NCBI GenBank assembly: GCA_964034945.1
Contig: OZ035963.1
Location: 67,290,682-67,354,681 of the forward strand
DNA from: Chrysopilus asiliformis
Taxonomy: Eukaryota > Arthropoda > Insecta > Diptera > Rhagionidae
Length of the DNA: 64,000 nt
Reading direction: 5' to 3'
The notes beneath the pieces were generated by a model that saw only the letters and a list, made by a program, of their open reading frames with translations, had not been told where the DNA came from and made no database searches. Positions 1 to 11,800 of the stretch are shown here, piece after piece. A program made the translations under genes and the position numbers. Numbering within the stretch: the first letter of the stretch is position 1; each line of letters starts with the position of its first letter.

Positions 1-568
1 GTTGGTTTTTCCTCAATTATCCAAACTTACCCATTTGATTGGCTAGTCTCTAAATTATTCCACAAAAATCCTCTTTCATTTCGATTGCATGTAGTTTCAC
101 TGAAAATCGGTAATAAAATTGATAAACAAAAATTTTCTTCACTCTTGCTTTCCACACAAAATTTCTTAATTAATTTCACAGATGCGAAAAACTAACACTT
201 TTCGAAAATCTTTTCTCAAAAAATTGTTTTTTGTCGACTAGCTTTTCGTCACAATAAAAAAAATCGATAATGTTAATTAAATATCCGACTTGCGCAATTC
301 GTTAAATGAAAATTTCATTCCGGTATGAATCGCGTAAATTAATTTACTTGCGAGCACTTAAAACTGATCGTCACTCTCGTAATCGGTAATCATTTAAAAA
401 AAATCAGACAAATTGAATTTTAAAACCGATCTACGTAACAAACACTCCCCACTAAGTTGTGATAAACGTTTTTCCTTTACTTAAGGTGCAAATTGAAGTT
501 TTTTTTAAGGTGACAAAAGTTTGTCTGTATAGCAAAAATTTTTCGAACCAACTGTCGAATGCGCGCGA

Positions 569-693
569 TCAGTGTCGCGATCCTCCGATCGAGTCTCGAG
601 CCGTGTTGTTGATCATCTGAGTTGAACGTTGGATTTTCTTAAGACCATTGCCTCAAGAGTTTTCAGCGAGAAAAGCTTACTACCGGCGCACAG
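569..693 (+). promoter_or_regulatory. Candidate promoter and non-coding first exon
   Basis: An insect initiator-like TCAGT at 569-573 lies in a locally GC-rich patch rich in TCGCGA and GATCG words, followed by about 120 nt that end in CAG|GTAATA at 693/694. The pattern suggests a TATA-less start site and untranslated first exon of a plus-strand gene. There is no transcript support, and further donor-like CAG|GT sites at 785 and 1101 mean the exon end is uncertain. Confidence 0.25.
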
Positions 694-1283
694 GTAATAC
701 GGATAAGTTGAGACCGTAAGTGTAAAAACAGTGATCACGATCAAATGATCGTGGTGTAGCACTATTGCACGTGTATGGAGTGCAGGTACGCTAATGTTGG
801 GTACTTTAAAACTTTGGTATAGACAATTGGTATAGATTGGTATAGACATCAGGCAATCCGGTAATGCTAACGTTAAGGTGTAGATTGGGAAAATCATTAA
901 AAATCTGTAATACAACTTTGTGGTGAATATACATTTTCGCTAAGACATTCGTCTTCGACCTCCCGTTTTCGAGCACTTGTTTTCTTCGGTGGTAATTGTG
1001 AAAAGTTGACGTTTTGCATTTTAGATGTGTTTTCTCTAATACTCTTTTCTCATTGTTGCACCTTAGATCGATGATGGTCGCTTTTGTCTGCACGCAGAGC
1101 TCAGGTGAAAAAATTTTAAACTCTTGAAAACATGATTTGCATGCGTAAAAGATTTATAAGACTTTTGGTATCACGCAACGCAAGTCGACTTGATGCCAGC
1201 ACTTTTTTAACAATCTTAACAAAATGATGTTTTGTCTCTGCTCACGTACGCCAACTTTATTTTGTTTCCCCGCGTCGCGTCTC

Positions 1284-1318
1284 AGCCGGTATTATTTGCA
1301 ATTGTAGATTCTACGCAG
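1284..1318 (+). other. Candidate non-coding exon with consensus donor
   Basis: A pyrimidine-rich stretch ending in TCTCAG at 1283 is followed 35 nt later by a consensus CAG|GTAAGT donor at 1318/1319. This is the best plus-strand donor in the first 5 kb. It could be an untranslated exon or the end of an alternative first exon. No reading frame argument can be made. Confidence 0.25.
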
Positions 1319-1589
1319 GTAAGTTTGGTTGCTTATTGAATGGTGATCAGGCGTAGATTTTCTATACATTAAATTGGATTATGGCTTTTACTTTCTTTTA
1401 TGATGTCAGATGGAGTCGGGTTTACTCAACGTTTTCAGGAGTTTGATTTATTTAAAAACAAACGGCCAACAGGGAAGTTTTGCGCTAGGCACTATAAATG
1501 TCTGATTTTTTATTTTTTTTAAAAAACTTTTTTTTATATATTTTTATAAAGAAAAAACATTGGATTTTTCACAAAAAAAAAAGTTTTTT

Positions 1590-1700
1590 GCCATTTCCTC
1601 GAAAACGGTGAGTCGTATTGAAAAATTTATATAATTTTACATAACCGTTCCATACATCATAATCCAATCGGACCGGTCCTTTCCCCGTCTCCTATACAAA
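1590..1700 (+). repeat. Interspersed repeat R1, fragment
   Basis: This segment shares with the copies near 11.7-12.1, 13.5-13.9, 19.3-19.7 and 28.8-29.4 kb the words TCTCGAAAACGGTGA, GTCGTATTGAAAAATTT and ATAATTTTACATAA, followed by a CCATACAT...CCAATCGGA stretch and a C-rich CTCCTATACAAATG end. It is a partial copy of an unclassified dispersed family. Confidence 0.5.
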
Positions 1701-4700
1701 TGGAATTTTTTGTTCAAACTCCTATTTTTAGGTGATTGAACAAAAATCAATAAAATAAAATAAATATTTGTCTTCGCAATGGTTCTTCCAAAAACATTAT
1801 TTCTTTCTTTAAATTTCTATTCAAATACATTTGCCTAATCAAATAATTAAGCTTAAAATTCTCACCGACTTTCTGGCCTAATTTCAGCATTTTGTTTACT
1901 TTTGCCCCATTGAAATTCTATTAAATAATTTCCTGTCCAAAAGACTACTCCCAATTCACAGACAGAAAAAAAATTAGCCAAAATTTTTACATGGGCAAAT
2001 TATGCGTATAGAGTAGGTGGTCGGAGGTTAGTTTTCAGGGTGTGACCATTAACGTGAAAGCCAGGTAGAAACATTTTTTTTTATTGCTGGCAAATTTCAC
2101 TTTCGTTGCAAAATGACAAATTCTTTGGATATTTTCTGAGATTATGTCAGGGGTTTGCTGATCTAAAATGGGCTGGCCCTTTGTTGTGGTTTAAGTATTT
2201 TTCTTGTGGGATTCAAACAGGTGAGTGCAATTAACTATTCGAACAAAGGGTGAGACCTTGTAAAATTGCAGTCTGAACTGATGTTGAATGGAAGAAAATA
2301 TCTGACATCGCATGTTTTTCCGTTGGCTATTTTGATACTTTGTAGCAACTCAATTACTTCCCAGATTGTTGTAGGCATACATCAATTAACGTTGATAAAA
2401 GCTTATAGACATGCAGGTCATATGTGAATCTAATTACGCGGCAAACAATATTTGCTTGGCTTCAGTGAACTTTACCTAATATTGGAATACGCCTCCCTCA
2501 TACCGTGCTTTTCTTGATAAGATTTTTTAACGTCTTTGTCGAAGAAGAAATTCGCGACATGCTGCCAAAGTTGAAGTTTTCTTTTCACGTGACTCGACTT
2601 AATTTACCTCCTAGCTGTACTGATTTTCATATACCTGTAATGTGTGTAGTTTTGTTGTTTTTGCCGATATTCAGCAGGGCTTTTGTGTGCTTTTCAGTTG
2701 TGTTTGACTACCTTTTCAGTAGCACCGGAACAGGTGTATATTTACTCATGTTGTTTATCTGAGCAAAAAAAGATACTTTGTACTTTGTACACACAAAAAA
2801 ATTTACACATACGGAAATTGCCTAAAAAATGTGAAGTCAGAAAGGTCCATTCACTAGTTTTTTTTTTTTTTTTGATAATTTACTCTATGGATTTTGGGTG
2901 TGAGGGTAATCGATTTTTGTTTGAAAAACAAAAAAAAGTTTAACTTGAAGATATTTGGAGGTCGATTATATGTGGATAATTAATTGTTTAATTTGTGGAC
3001 GAATTGGAGCACTTTTTTCCAGTATTGGTCAACTTTCGAATACTTTAAGTTGAAAGCAGGGATCATTAACCCTCAAATGTTTATAAAAAAATCAGAAAAA
3101 TCTAATCTAAACGTTTTTCAGTTTCAAAATTATTTCGTCGTTTCACGATGAAAAATTCAATGTCAAAATTCAAACTTTTTAAAGAGCTAATCTTCGATGT
3201 CGTGAAAATATTGACACTACATTTTGTTCCGAGGCTAGATTTCGTTTTAGTCGTTTTAGTTCCGCGGTTGCTTTATTATGATATTTTCTGTATTTTTTGA
3301 ATTTCTCGACCATATGATTTTTTAAATATTATTTTGATAATTTTCGGGCTGTAGGTCCAATTGGAATATTTTTGCTTCTATCAGAACAATTTCCAAATTT
3401 CTTATAGCCACAATTGAATAATACAATTAAATTGAATTTAAATGGTAACAACGAGGAATCAGAAAAGATTTTTTGTAAGAAAACATCAAGTTTCGGTGCC
3501 GAGAATCAAGGGTGGATCTCATCGGAGTGACGTCATGATGAAGTTCCAAGTAAACTCTCGCGTTCGCCGGAATTCGTCTAAATACGCCTGAGACATTTAC
3601 TAATGGATCATTCATTACGTTAAAACCATTTGTTAATTGCTTTTAAAATTCCTGACAATTTTACAGAAACCCTTGATGATTTACTTGGTACAATTTCTAT
3701 AATTAAAAATCGAATCCCACGTAAAGTCTCTCAAACCGAATATCTACAAAAATTAGGACTTTTCCTCATTGTGTTAATTGACTAATGTCATCATTGGATA
3801 ATTCCCAGGATTAATTATCATATCCACGGGAGTGTTTTAATGATGGCAAATAAAAACGAGGCCATCGATCGATAAAATTTCTTTTTCCCTCATTTCTCTT
3901 AAATTTCTTTCGCATTTACACAAAAAAAAACTGACCCTTCGTTGCTGTTGTCCTATTAATATCCTCTGGTTGTGTGGAAAATTGCTCCATAATAAGTGGA
4001 AAAAATTAAGCATGTACATAAATTTATAGGGCATTCACACCCCGAAAATACTGAGCGAAATTTTAGGTTATATAATCATCATAGAAACTCGATAAAAATT
4101 CCAAGAATGAAAGGAAGTGTTCAATGGTTCTCAAATAGAAATCCTTCGAAAATTGGCAAATTATATTTTTGTAGGTACAGCGTTTTGACCCTATTCCACT
4201 CGATTGAGTTATTTAAATTTTCGAGAAGTTGTAATAAGAAAGTTTGGTTCTATTTTCCTAGAGAAATGCGGGAAAATTTCTATAGTTATCGGTGATTAAC
4301 TATAAAATATCTTGAAGATTTTTTTGAGATTTTATTTGAATAAAATTTATTTTATACTGGTTGTTTTTAAATAAAAGCTTTTTTTAAAAAGTTTTCTTGA
4401 TTTTTTTTTCATTAAAAATGACTTGTGCTTCCAAAAATTGTATAACCTTTAAAATTTCTTAACAATTTTCGAATTAATTTTCCCCATATTTCTCATATTT
4501 TTATTTTTCACGAAAATTGCACAATGCAACAGAATGAAATTCTCTAAAGTGATTTATCAGATGTTTAACACGCAACTTATTAACAATCGTGTACAATTAA
4601 TTCGAAGAAAAAAAGTTTAGGGTTTTTAGTGAAAGTAATCTTCATTACACCTGTTTCCGCCAAGTGCAATTAGAGTTTTCTTACGCGGTGCGAACGTCGG

Positions 4701-6409
4701 TGAACAATTTTTTCAAGAGGAAGGTCCAACAGCTGAACTTCGTGTTTCTAAATGGTCATGAAATACTTTACTGAGGAAAGGTTATCAATTCTCTGGAGAT
4801 TCGCATTTTTTGTTTTCTGGTGCCGGTGATCAATGAACGTAGCTAAGGAAAACCGTCGGAAAAGTCGTAAAAATCTTTCAACGGTGACTAAAGTTTTAGA
4901 CTCCTTTTGACTACAAATCAAAGTGCGTTGCGGGAAGTGACTTTTGGGTGGTTTTAGTAAGGTCTTCTATCTGCAGTAATGTTCGAAGGAAAAGTTACTA
5001 GAAGGAGCGAATATCTTTGTAGAAACTCCAGTGGCTAATTAACGACGTGATTTGTTACGCTGAGATGAATCCACGTGATGCTATTGGCATGAATTTTCGC
5101 CTTCTCAACGAACCAACAACGTTCCAGAATTCACCCTTGGATTCCATTATCCGCCTAACGAGTGCCAGTCGCGTTGGAATCTCGTTAATGTGGCACCTGC
5201 TTAAGTTACCTGGGATGTTGGTCCTAAAGTAATTCAGGCACTTATTCCGTTTTCAGGTTTCGACGTTGTTAACTATCCAGATAACTACCTGTTCTAGTGT
5301 CATTTTTTTATATCTGTTCAACGCTCATTTAACGTCTTGCTCACGTCTCCTGAACTCCTGAAAGGGTCCGCGAGGACTCCTGTCATTCTATCACGTCACG
5401 ATTACGAGCATCGTCCCAAGATAGTATGGTGGTGGAAGTCAGGAGAGAGTCCTGTGTAAAAAAACGTGCTTAAGTGACAGGCACAATCCTTGCGAAAAGA
5501 AAACGTATATAAATGTTAATACAATACCATATATGTGGGAGGGAGTGGGGACTAAATGATGAAAATGATGAAGCTGTCAAAAATGAAAAGGAAACAGGAA
5601 GAAAGTTTGAAAGCTTTTGTTGTTGTTTTTGTTGTTATGTTCCCCTCTCGTATTCTTTGTCGTAATTTTGTCACACATGTCATTTGGTGGATTCACATTA
5701 GCGCTTCGGAGGTCCTTAATGCCTCACCGAGTATGCGATTATAATCCTGCGCATATGACACACTAATAACCGAGGTGATTGACACTTTTAGGGGTAAGTG
5801 CGTGAAATTGTGTTAAAAGAGCGAAATTTATAGGATTTCTTGAATGTGTGTTGTTATTGCAAACTCAATGGTTTATTTACCTCCTTTTCAAAGTGTGCTT
5901 TTCATGGCAAGCATATCATTTTAAGTGATTAAAGTGTCGTTTTCTGGATTTTTTACTTTCTAATACGTTATATATGAAGGTTTGTGTTTAAAAAGAAGTT
6001 GAACCTTAAGATTTTATTCATAAATTTTTTTTTAAGTGTGGTGAGGCTGCCCCAGATTGAGATCTAGCTGTTCCACCTCCTGTTTGCCGTCCCTAAATTT
6101 GCCACTTCTTTGATTTTCCGCCTCTGTTAAATGTCTAGCTCGCCCCTTCCCAGAACCAGCCTTGTTTTGCCCTACCTGCGTTTTTGGTGTACGAAATAGG
6201 ATACCCTTTTAGTGACAGATACGTGAGAGACACCAAAAATGTTAGTAGCCAATTTGAGTTTCTGTTTTTTGGCTGTCATCTTGTCGCCGTCGTCTTTTCG
6301 TAAAAATGGACAATTTTTGTGTAAAATCAAGTGTAATAAAAAAGTCACGAGCTGCTCACATCAGACTTTCCTCTAATACGATTTTATCGACTTATGTTTG
6401 TATTTTCAT

Positions 6410-6440
6410 GTTTCTCTTTATTTTTTTTCAGGTAAGACGA
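6410..6440 (+). promoter_or_regulatory. Candidate recursive (ratchet) splice site
   Basis: A long pyrimidine tract ends in TTTCAG at 6431 and is followed at once by GTAAGA, so an acceptor and a donor are juxtaposed. That is the form of zero-length-exon ratchet sites that divide long insect introns. A second such site is at 28080/28081 on the same strand. Splicing here is inferred only. Confidence 0.35.
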
Positions 6441-7027
6441 TTACATTTGTCACGACGCATTTAATGGCGAAAGTTGGTGAGGTGAACATTATTAAACGAG
6501 AAAAAATCAATTCTTTAACTTGAGATTTTGTACTTTTGTCGGCTGTAAACTTTTATGCTTTGTAAATTAAGTCTGGTAAGGCTGATCGCGTTGTTTTTCA
6601 TATGCAAATTGAAACTCTGATATTGCATAGATTGGGGCGGAATATTATCGTTATTTGCAAAATATTCGCCTGAAAGTAGTTTTCTAAAAAATATATGCTT
6701 ATTATTTTTAATAAGACTTTTAGGGGGAACATTTTTAAACTGCGGAATAATGATAAAAATTTTGAAGATTTAGGAAATCTTTTTACATTTTCATGATCTT
6801 TGCATTAATTTTTCATTAAAAAAATCTGCTTTTTAAATAAATTCAGTATTTGAAATTACAAGAAAATGCAAAAAAAAGCGTTGTTAAACGTAGAGAAAAA
6901 TGAGTAAATTCAATTATTTCATACTAGGGAACAAGGATTATTACTAAGATAATTAATTTCAAGTACAAAAGTAGTCAAAATCGGCAAATATTTCCCATAT
7001 TTTCGTTCAAAAATTTTTTCCGTTCTA

Positions 7028-8320
7028 ACACATGGATCAATAAGTCCCGAGACTAACAATGAAAACAACATTTTTTTTGCCAAATTTTTTTTTATTCATC
7101 AATATAATCACCTTTTAGGGTGATACAATCGTTCCAACGCTTTTCCAATTTTTCAATACCATGTTTATAAAAAAAATTATCTTTCGCTTCAAAATAAGCT
7201 TCAGTTTCAGCGATGACCTCCTCATTTGAGCCAAATCTTTTTCCCTGGAGCATTTTTTTAAGATCAGCAAAGAGCCAGTAGTCACTGGGGGCTAAATCTG
7301 GCGAGTATGGGGGGTGGGGAAGCAGATGAAAGCCCAATTCGTTCAATTTTGCCATTGTTTTCATCGACTTGTGGCAGGGTGCATTGTCTTGGTGAAAAAG
7401 GATTTTTTTTCTCTGCATGTGCGGTCGTTTTTTTGCGATTTCCTCCTTCAAACGCACCAGCAAGTCAATATAATAATCACTGTTGATCGATTTACCTTTT
7501 TCGAGGTAGTCAATGAAAATCACGCCATGCGTATCCCAAAAAACTGACGCCATGACTTTGCCAGCTGACTGCTGCGTTTTCGGACGCTTCGGACGGCTTT
7601 CGCCAGCTGTGCGCCACTCAGATGACTGCCGCTTCGACTCTGGAGTGTAGTGATGTATCCATGTTTCGTCCATGGACACGTAACGACGCAAGAAATCTTT
7701 TTTATTGCGAGTAAATAGCGATAAACAGCTTTCTGAATCATCGACTCGTTGCTGTTTTTGTTCCATCGAAAGCAATCGCGGCACCCACTTGGAAAAAACC
7801 TTTTTCATGCTCAATTTTTCATGAAGGATAGTAAATGCACTTCCATATGATATCTGTGTTATCTCAGCAATCTCACGGAGCTTCACTTTACGATCTTTCA
7901 TTATAATTTTTGTCACTTCACTCACATTTTCCGGTGTAACGGCTTCCACAGGTCTACCCGAGCGTTCCGCGTCATTTGTGTCGGTACGACCACGTTTAAA
8001 CTCGGCAAACCACCGACAAATCGTTGCTTTTGATGGACAAGAGTCCGGGTAACATTTTTCAATCCATTGTTTCGCTTGCACGGTGTTTTTACCCATTAAA
8101 AAACAATGTTTTATCAGAACACGAAACTCGGTTTTTTCCATTTTTTAAACAAACTACAAAACGACTTTACTCCAACCTCGATAACTCAGCTGTTTCTGGT
8201 CCGATCGACTTAAAATTTTGACACGTTTCAAGCAAAGGTTAGTACTCTAGAAAGACGTGGTTACTGGTTTACTACGAGCGTCATCTCTGGGTTAGTCTCG
8301 GGACTTATTGATCCATGTGT
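7028..8320 (-). mobile_element. Complete mariner transposon, irritans type
   Basis: The element is 1293 bp long with perfect 30-bp terminal inverted repeats (7028-7057 and 8291-8320, beginning ACACATGGATCAATAAGTCC) and is flanked by TA on both sides (7026-7027 and 8321-8322), the normal mariner target duplication. The subterminal ATAAGTCCC word resembles irritans-group ends. It carries one uninterrupted transposase frame on the minus strand. Perfect ends and an open frame indicate a recent insertion. Confidence 0.95.
7092..8141 (-). CDS. Mariner transposase (Tc1/mariner, D,D34D)
   Basis: This 349-residue protein is the usual mariner length and would cut and paste the element by binding its terminal repeats. 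The N-terminal third carries the two helix-turn-helix regions, with the GRP linker at residues 62-64 (SGRP). The WVP(R)L motif starts at residue 119. The catalytic acidic residues are D158 (MDETW), D252 (HQDNAPCH) and D287 (SPDLAPSDYW), giving the D,D34D spacing that defines mariner. No stop or frameshift interrupts it. The Met start lies about 150 bp inside the right-hand terminal repeat, and no other gene shares this strand nearby except GMC gene A downstream. Whether it is active cannot be told from sequence, but no defect is visible. Confidence 0.93.
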   Translation of the reverse strand: MEKTEFRVLIKHCFLMGKNTVQAKQWIEKCYPDSCPSKATICRWFAEFKRGRTDTNDAERSGRPVEAVTPENVSEVTKIIMKDRKVKLREIAEITQISYGSAFTILHEKLSMKKVFSKWVPRLLSMEQKQQRVDDSESCLSLFTRNKKDFLRRYVSMDETWIHHYTPESKRQSSEWRTAGESRPKRPKTQQSAGKVMASVFWDTHGVIFIDYLEKGKSINSDYYIDLLVRLKEEIAKKRPHMQRKKILFHQDNAPCHKSMKTMAKLNELGFHLLPHPPYSPDLAPSDYWLFADLKKMLQGKRFGSNEEVIAETEAYFEAKDNFFYKHGIEKLEKRWNDCITLKGDYIDE

Positions 8321-8322
8321 TA

Positions 8323-8809
8323 TATTAAAAGTATTGTATTCATGGCGAGTACCTACTCGAGAACGGAGGCAGATAAAATCTTTATAATCAGTACGAAATC
8401 CGGTTCAGGCAAAATGAAAAAAAATTAATGAAAAACTTTAAGATAAAGCAATTAGTTAATTGAAGAAACTGCGTTAACTAAAGTTTTGTACAAAATTTCA
8501 TAAATACTTGAAGGACTTTAAAATATTCCATTAATTTAAGTAAAAAAGAAAAAGATAATTTCTTTTTTACTTAAATTAAGGGAACAAATGCACAAACAAG
8601 ACTTAGTTCACCGTCAAATGCGAATTGGAATAAAAACGCCTCCTCCACTCTTAAAAAAACGTTTTATTTCACAACAATAACATCTAATATTTACAAACAA
8701 CAATTGATCATACAAAAAATGAGAGATAAATAAATAACAAGAAATGTATCTAAATGGAAGTCTTAAGCTAAAAAACGTCAGTTCCCCTGTGTCCAGACAC
8801 CCCCAAAAA
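8323..8809. other. Spacer and 3' untranslated region of GMC gene A
   Basis: No gene is seen. On the minus strand an AATAAA is present at 8668-8663, about 140 nt past the stop of gene A, and is the likely polyadenylation signal. A perfect 21-bp inverted repeat (8531-8551 with 8559-8579) with a 7-nt loop lies further downstream. Confidence 0.5.
8531..8579. repeat. Perfect 21-bp hairpin
   Basis: Arms 8531-8551 and 8559-8579 are exact reverse complements separated by 7 nt. The arms are AT-rich. The hairpin sits 3' of gene A and just outside the mariner, and its role is unknown. Confidence 0.7.
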
Positions 8810-11800
8810 CTATCCCTGATCGATAATGGTTTCGTTCGGGTGCAGGTGTCGCTTGCCCCGGATTCGATCCTGCAGCCACAATTCCTTGATCATGTCGGCG
8901 CCCTTTTCGGCGATCATCACGACTGGAGCGTGAATGTTTCCATTCGTAATTGTGGGCATAATACTGGCATCGATCACCCTGAGTCCCTTCACCCCGTAGA
9001 CCCGCAGTTGAGGATCCACGACGGCCATGGGATCGGTCGGAGGTCCCATTTTTGCAGTACAGGACATGTGGTAGATTGTCATGGTGTACTGTCGAATAGC
9101 GCAATCCCAGTATTCGTCCGTGTAGAGTGGCAGGTGCTTGCAATTCGGAACTGGCTTGTCCCAGAATCGCGCTCCGAAGCGCTTCATGGCTTGTGTTTCG
9201 CCGAGAGCCAACGCGGCTTTCACCCCTTCGCGAAGGACGTTGACGTCATCGGGATGTGTCAAGTAGTTATGGTACAACAGGGGGTATCTGAGGGGATTCC
9301 TGGATTGCAGGCGAATGAATCCTCGGCTCTTCGGTCTCAACATCATCGGGAAGACTCCGAAAACATCTCGACTGTTTATCTCAGAGTAGACTTGCTTGTA
9401 GAAATCGTCGCTCAAGCCATGCGCGTTTTTCACTTGATTACCTCCGTCCGACGGTGTCGAAGCGCTTGTTAGCATAAAATTCATGTCTGGCCAATCTTGA
9501 GATGCATTTGCGTATTTCGTGTTGATGAACGCGGTCGCTTCCAGACCAACACTACTCGTCAGGGGTCCATCCTCAGTGATGGCGTACCGCAGAGCTGTGT
9601 TGACATTCACCATCCGCTTCATAACAATACTAATTGGATAGTCGATTAAGAAAACTAATCCACCAACCGCGATATGATCTTGTAGATTCTGTCCGACGCC
9701 CGGCGAATCGTGGAAGACTGGCACTCCGACACGCTCCAAATCCGATCGTGGCCCTATTCCAGATAACATCAACAGGTGTGGACTGCCGATCGCTCCCGCT
9801 GACAAGATGACCTCGCGTTTTGCGTAAACCTTGCGATATTTGCCGTTGCGGATGAATTCGACACCGATCGCCCGTTGCGTTGCCGGATCCAAGATCACGC
9901 GGGTTGCGTGGGAGTAGAGGGCGACGTGGAGGTTCTTTCGCAGACGCACCGGTCGAATGAAGGATTTTGCTGTACTGCATCGGGATCCGCGGCGCATGTT
10001 GAATTGGTAGAAGGCAAATCCGGTTTGTTGTTCGCCGTTGACATCGACTATGTCGTAACCCATTTCGACGCCGGCTTGAAGAAATGCTGGTCCCAGTGGT
10101 GTGTTGTATGGACTGTCTTGAACTGTCCATAGACCACCTAAAAATTACAAGAAAGTGTTATTAACCACGAGTTGCATACTCTCAAAAAAATAATAACAAA
10201 ACCTCGTTCCTATTGACAAAATTTGTTTTGTTGAATCTCAACAATTTTTTTTGTTAAATTGATAAAAGAATTGTTTGAAAATCAAAAATTTGTACTATAA
10301 ATATAACAATTTTTTGGTCATTTCGACAAATTAGGCATTTTTAATTTCACAATTGTTTTATTGAATTAACAAAACATCATTTGTAAGTTTATTTTTTGTT
10401 AAAAAAACAATTTTTTTGTATTTTGTTACTTACCTGTCCCGTGCTGTCGTTTGTTCTTGGCCAAATATGGATTCCTCTGGTCTTCAGACTTCCTGAAGTA
10501 CGGAAGAACATCCTCATATCCCCAGCCGGAATTCCCAAACGATTCCCACTGGTCGAAATCATGTTTATTGCCTCGAATATACAACATTGTATTCAAAACG
10601 GATCCCCCACCAAGCACTTTTCCCCTCGTCCAGCAACATCGCTTATCCTTCATCGCTTGGCATGCAGTCTTTTGCGGTTGAGTTCTGCATATTTCACAAG
10701 AAATACAATCAGATATTAGATAAAAACCTGTTACAACTTTAGTTTAATTTTTTTTGCTGGTTTAGCTTTTACGCAAAAGTGAGAAAAATTATAAAATCCA
10801 CCATGGTTGATTTCAATTGCCCGGCTGACCTACTTTTCACCACGCTCAAGTCGTACATAGTCGCTTGCATGTAATTTAATCGGCAGAAATTAAATTTTTT
10901 TATTAATGTTTCAAGAAACCGGTTAACCTATGCTGGTGGTAGCACCACCTGGCCAACGTGCAAAATGCAAGCAAAACTCCATCTCGCCATCATGGAATTC
11001 CCCAAAATGCAAGAAATCCACAACTGGCTGCTGGGTTTGGCTGTTTTTTATTTGTTGCCCGCTTTCAACTATAGAAATAAAAGCCACATGCGGTGTGTGT
11101 TTGGGGAAAAACGTTTTCTTGAAAAAGGCATATTTAATTATATTTAAGTTGGTGTTCGTTACCGACATTACAGTAATTGCTGAGTACCTACTTTGCTGCA
11201 TGACTAGAAAGGGGTAAAAAAAACACAAGCTTGCCTGGTATGAATCGAATGAAACTGAAAGTAACGTCAGGTATAGATTTGCATTTTTGCCGTATGGAGT
11301 ATTGAGGAAAAAGGTAAATAGATGCATTTCCCAGATGAATAGATTTTGTAATACTGGAATGATTTTAGCTTATACCAACAACAGTCAAAGCGCCATTTGC
11401 GAGATCAATGGTCTTTGGGATTGTAAAATTTAATTCGATGCATGCAAGCGAGTTGTTGTGGAAATTGACGATTTTCTGAAAGCAAAATTACATCCACTTT
11501 CTGAAGATTTGTTACGTGAAATACCTGATGGGAGAAAATGACAATTTAAAAATTCCTAAAACCTGTCATTTTGTATAGTTGTGTTGATTGAGGAATTCAG
11601 AGAAAATATTTAAAATTGTAGATGGTTTTAGTCAAAGAGGTCAATATTTTGCAAAAAGTGGCTGTCCAAAAATACTTGATATTTTGGGGGTGGGGGGAGT
11701 CTGCGGTAGTGTGACGACGGCACTAAACTCCATACAAAACATAAGAAAAGCTACAATTGCCAGGGGCCAATCGTCAAATACTCTATATGATGACAGACAA

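Larger units (their letters stand above)
1..7025. other. Non-coding region, possible 5' part or intron of a plus-strand host gene
   Basis: I see no coding exon here on either strand; open frames are short, lack family motifs and overlap in several frames. What can be seen is a GC-richer patch at 560-700 with an initiator-like TCAGT at 569, a CAG|GTAATA donor-like site at 693/694, a consensus CAG|GTAAGT donor at 1318/1319 preceded by a pyrimidine-rich TCTCAG acceptor-like site, and a pyrimidine-CAG|GTAAGA juxtaposition at 6431/6432. A piece of the interspersed repeat R1 lies near 1590-1700. These fit non-coding exons and intron of a plus-strand gene whose coding exons are outside the window. 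Confidence 0.4.

Noticed and set aside
8744..9472. Long plus-strand open frame (242 codons)
   Set aside because: It is antisense to exon 3 of GMC gene A, which has all the family motifs; the plus-strand frame has none.
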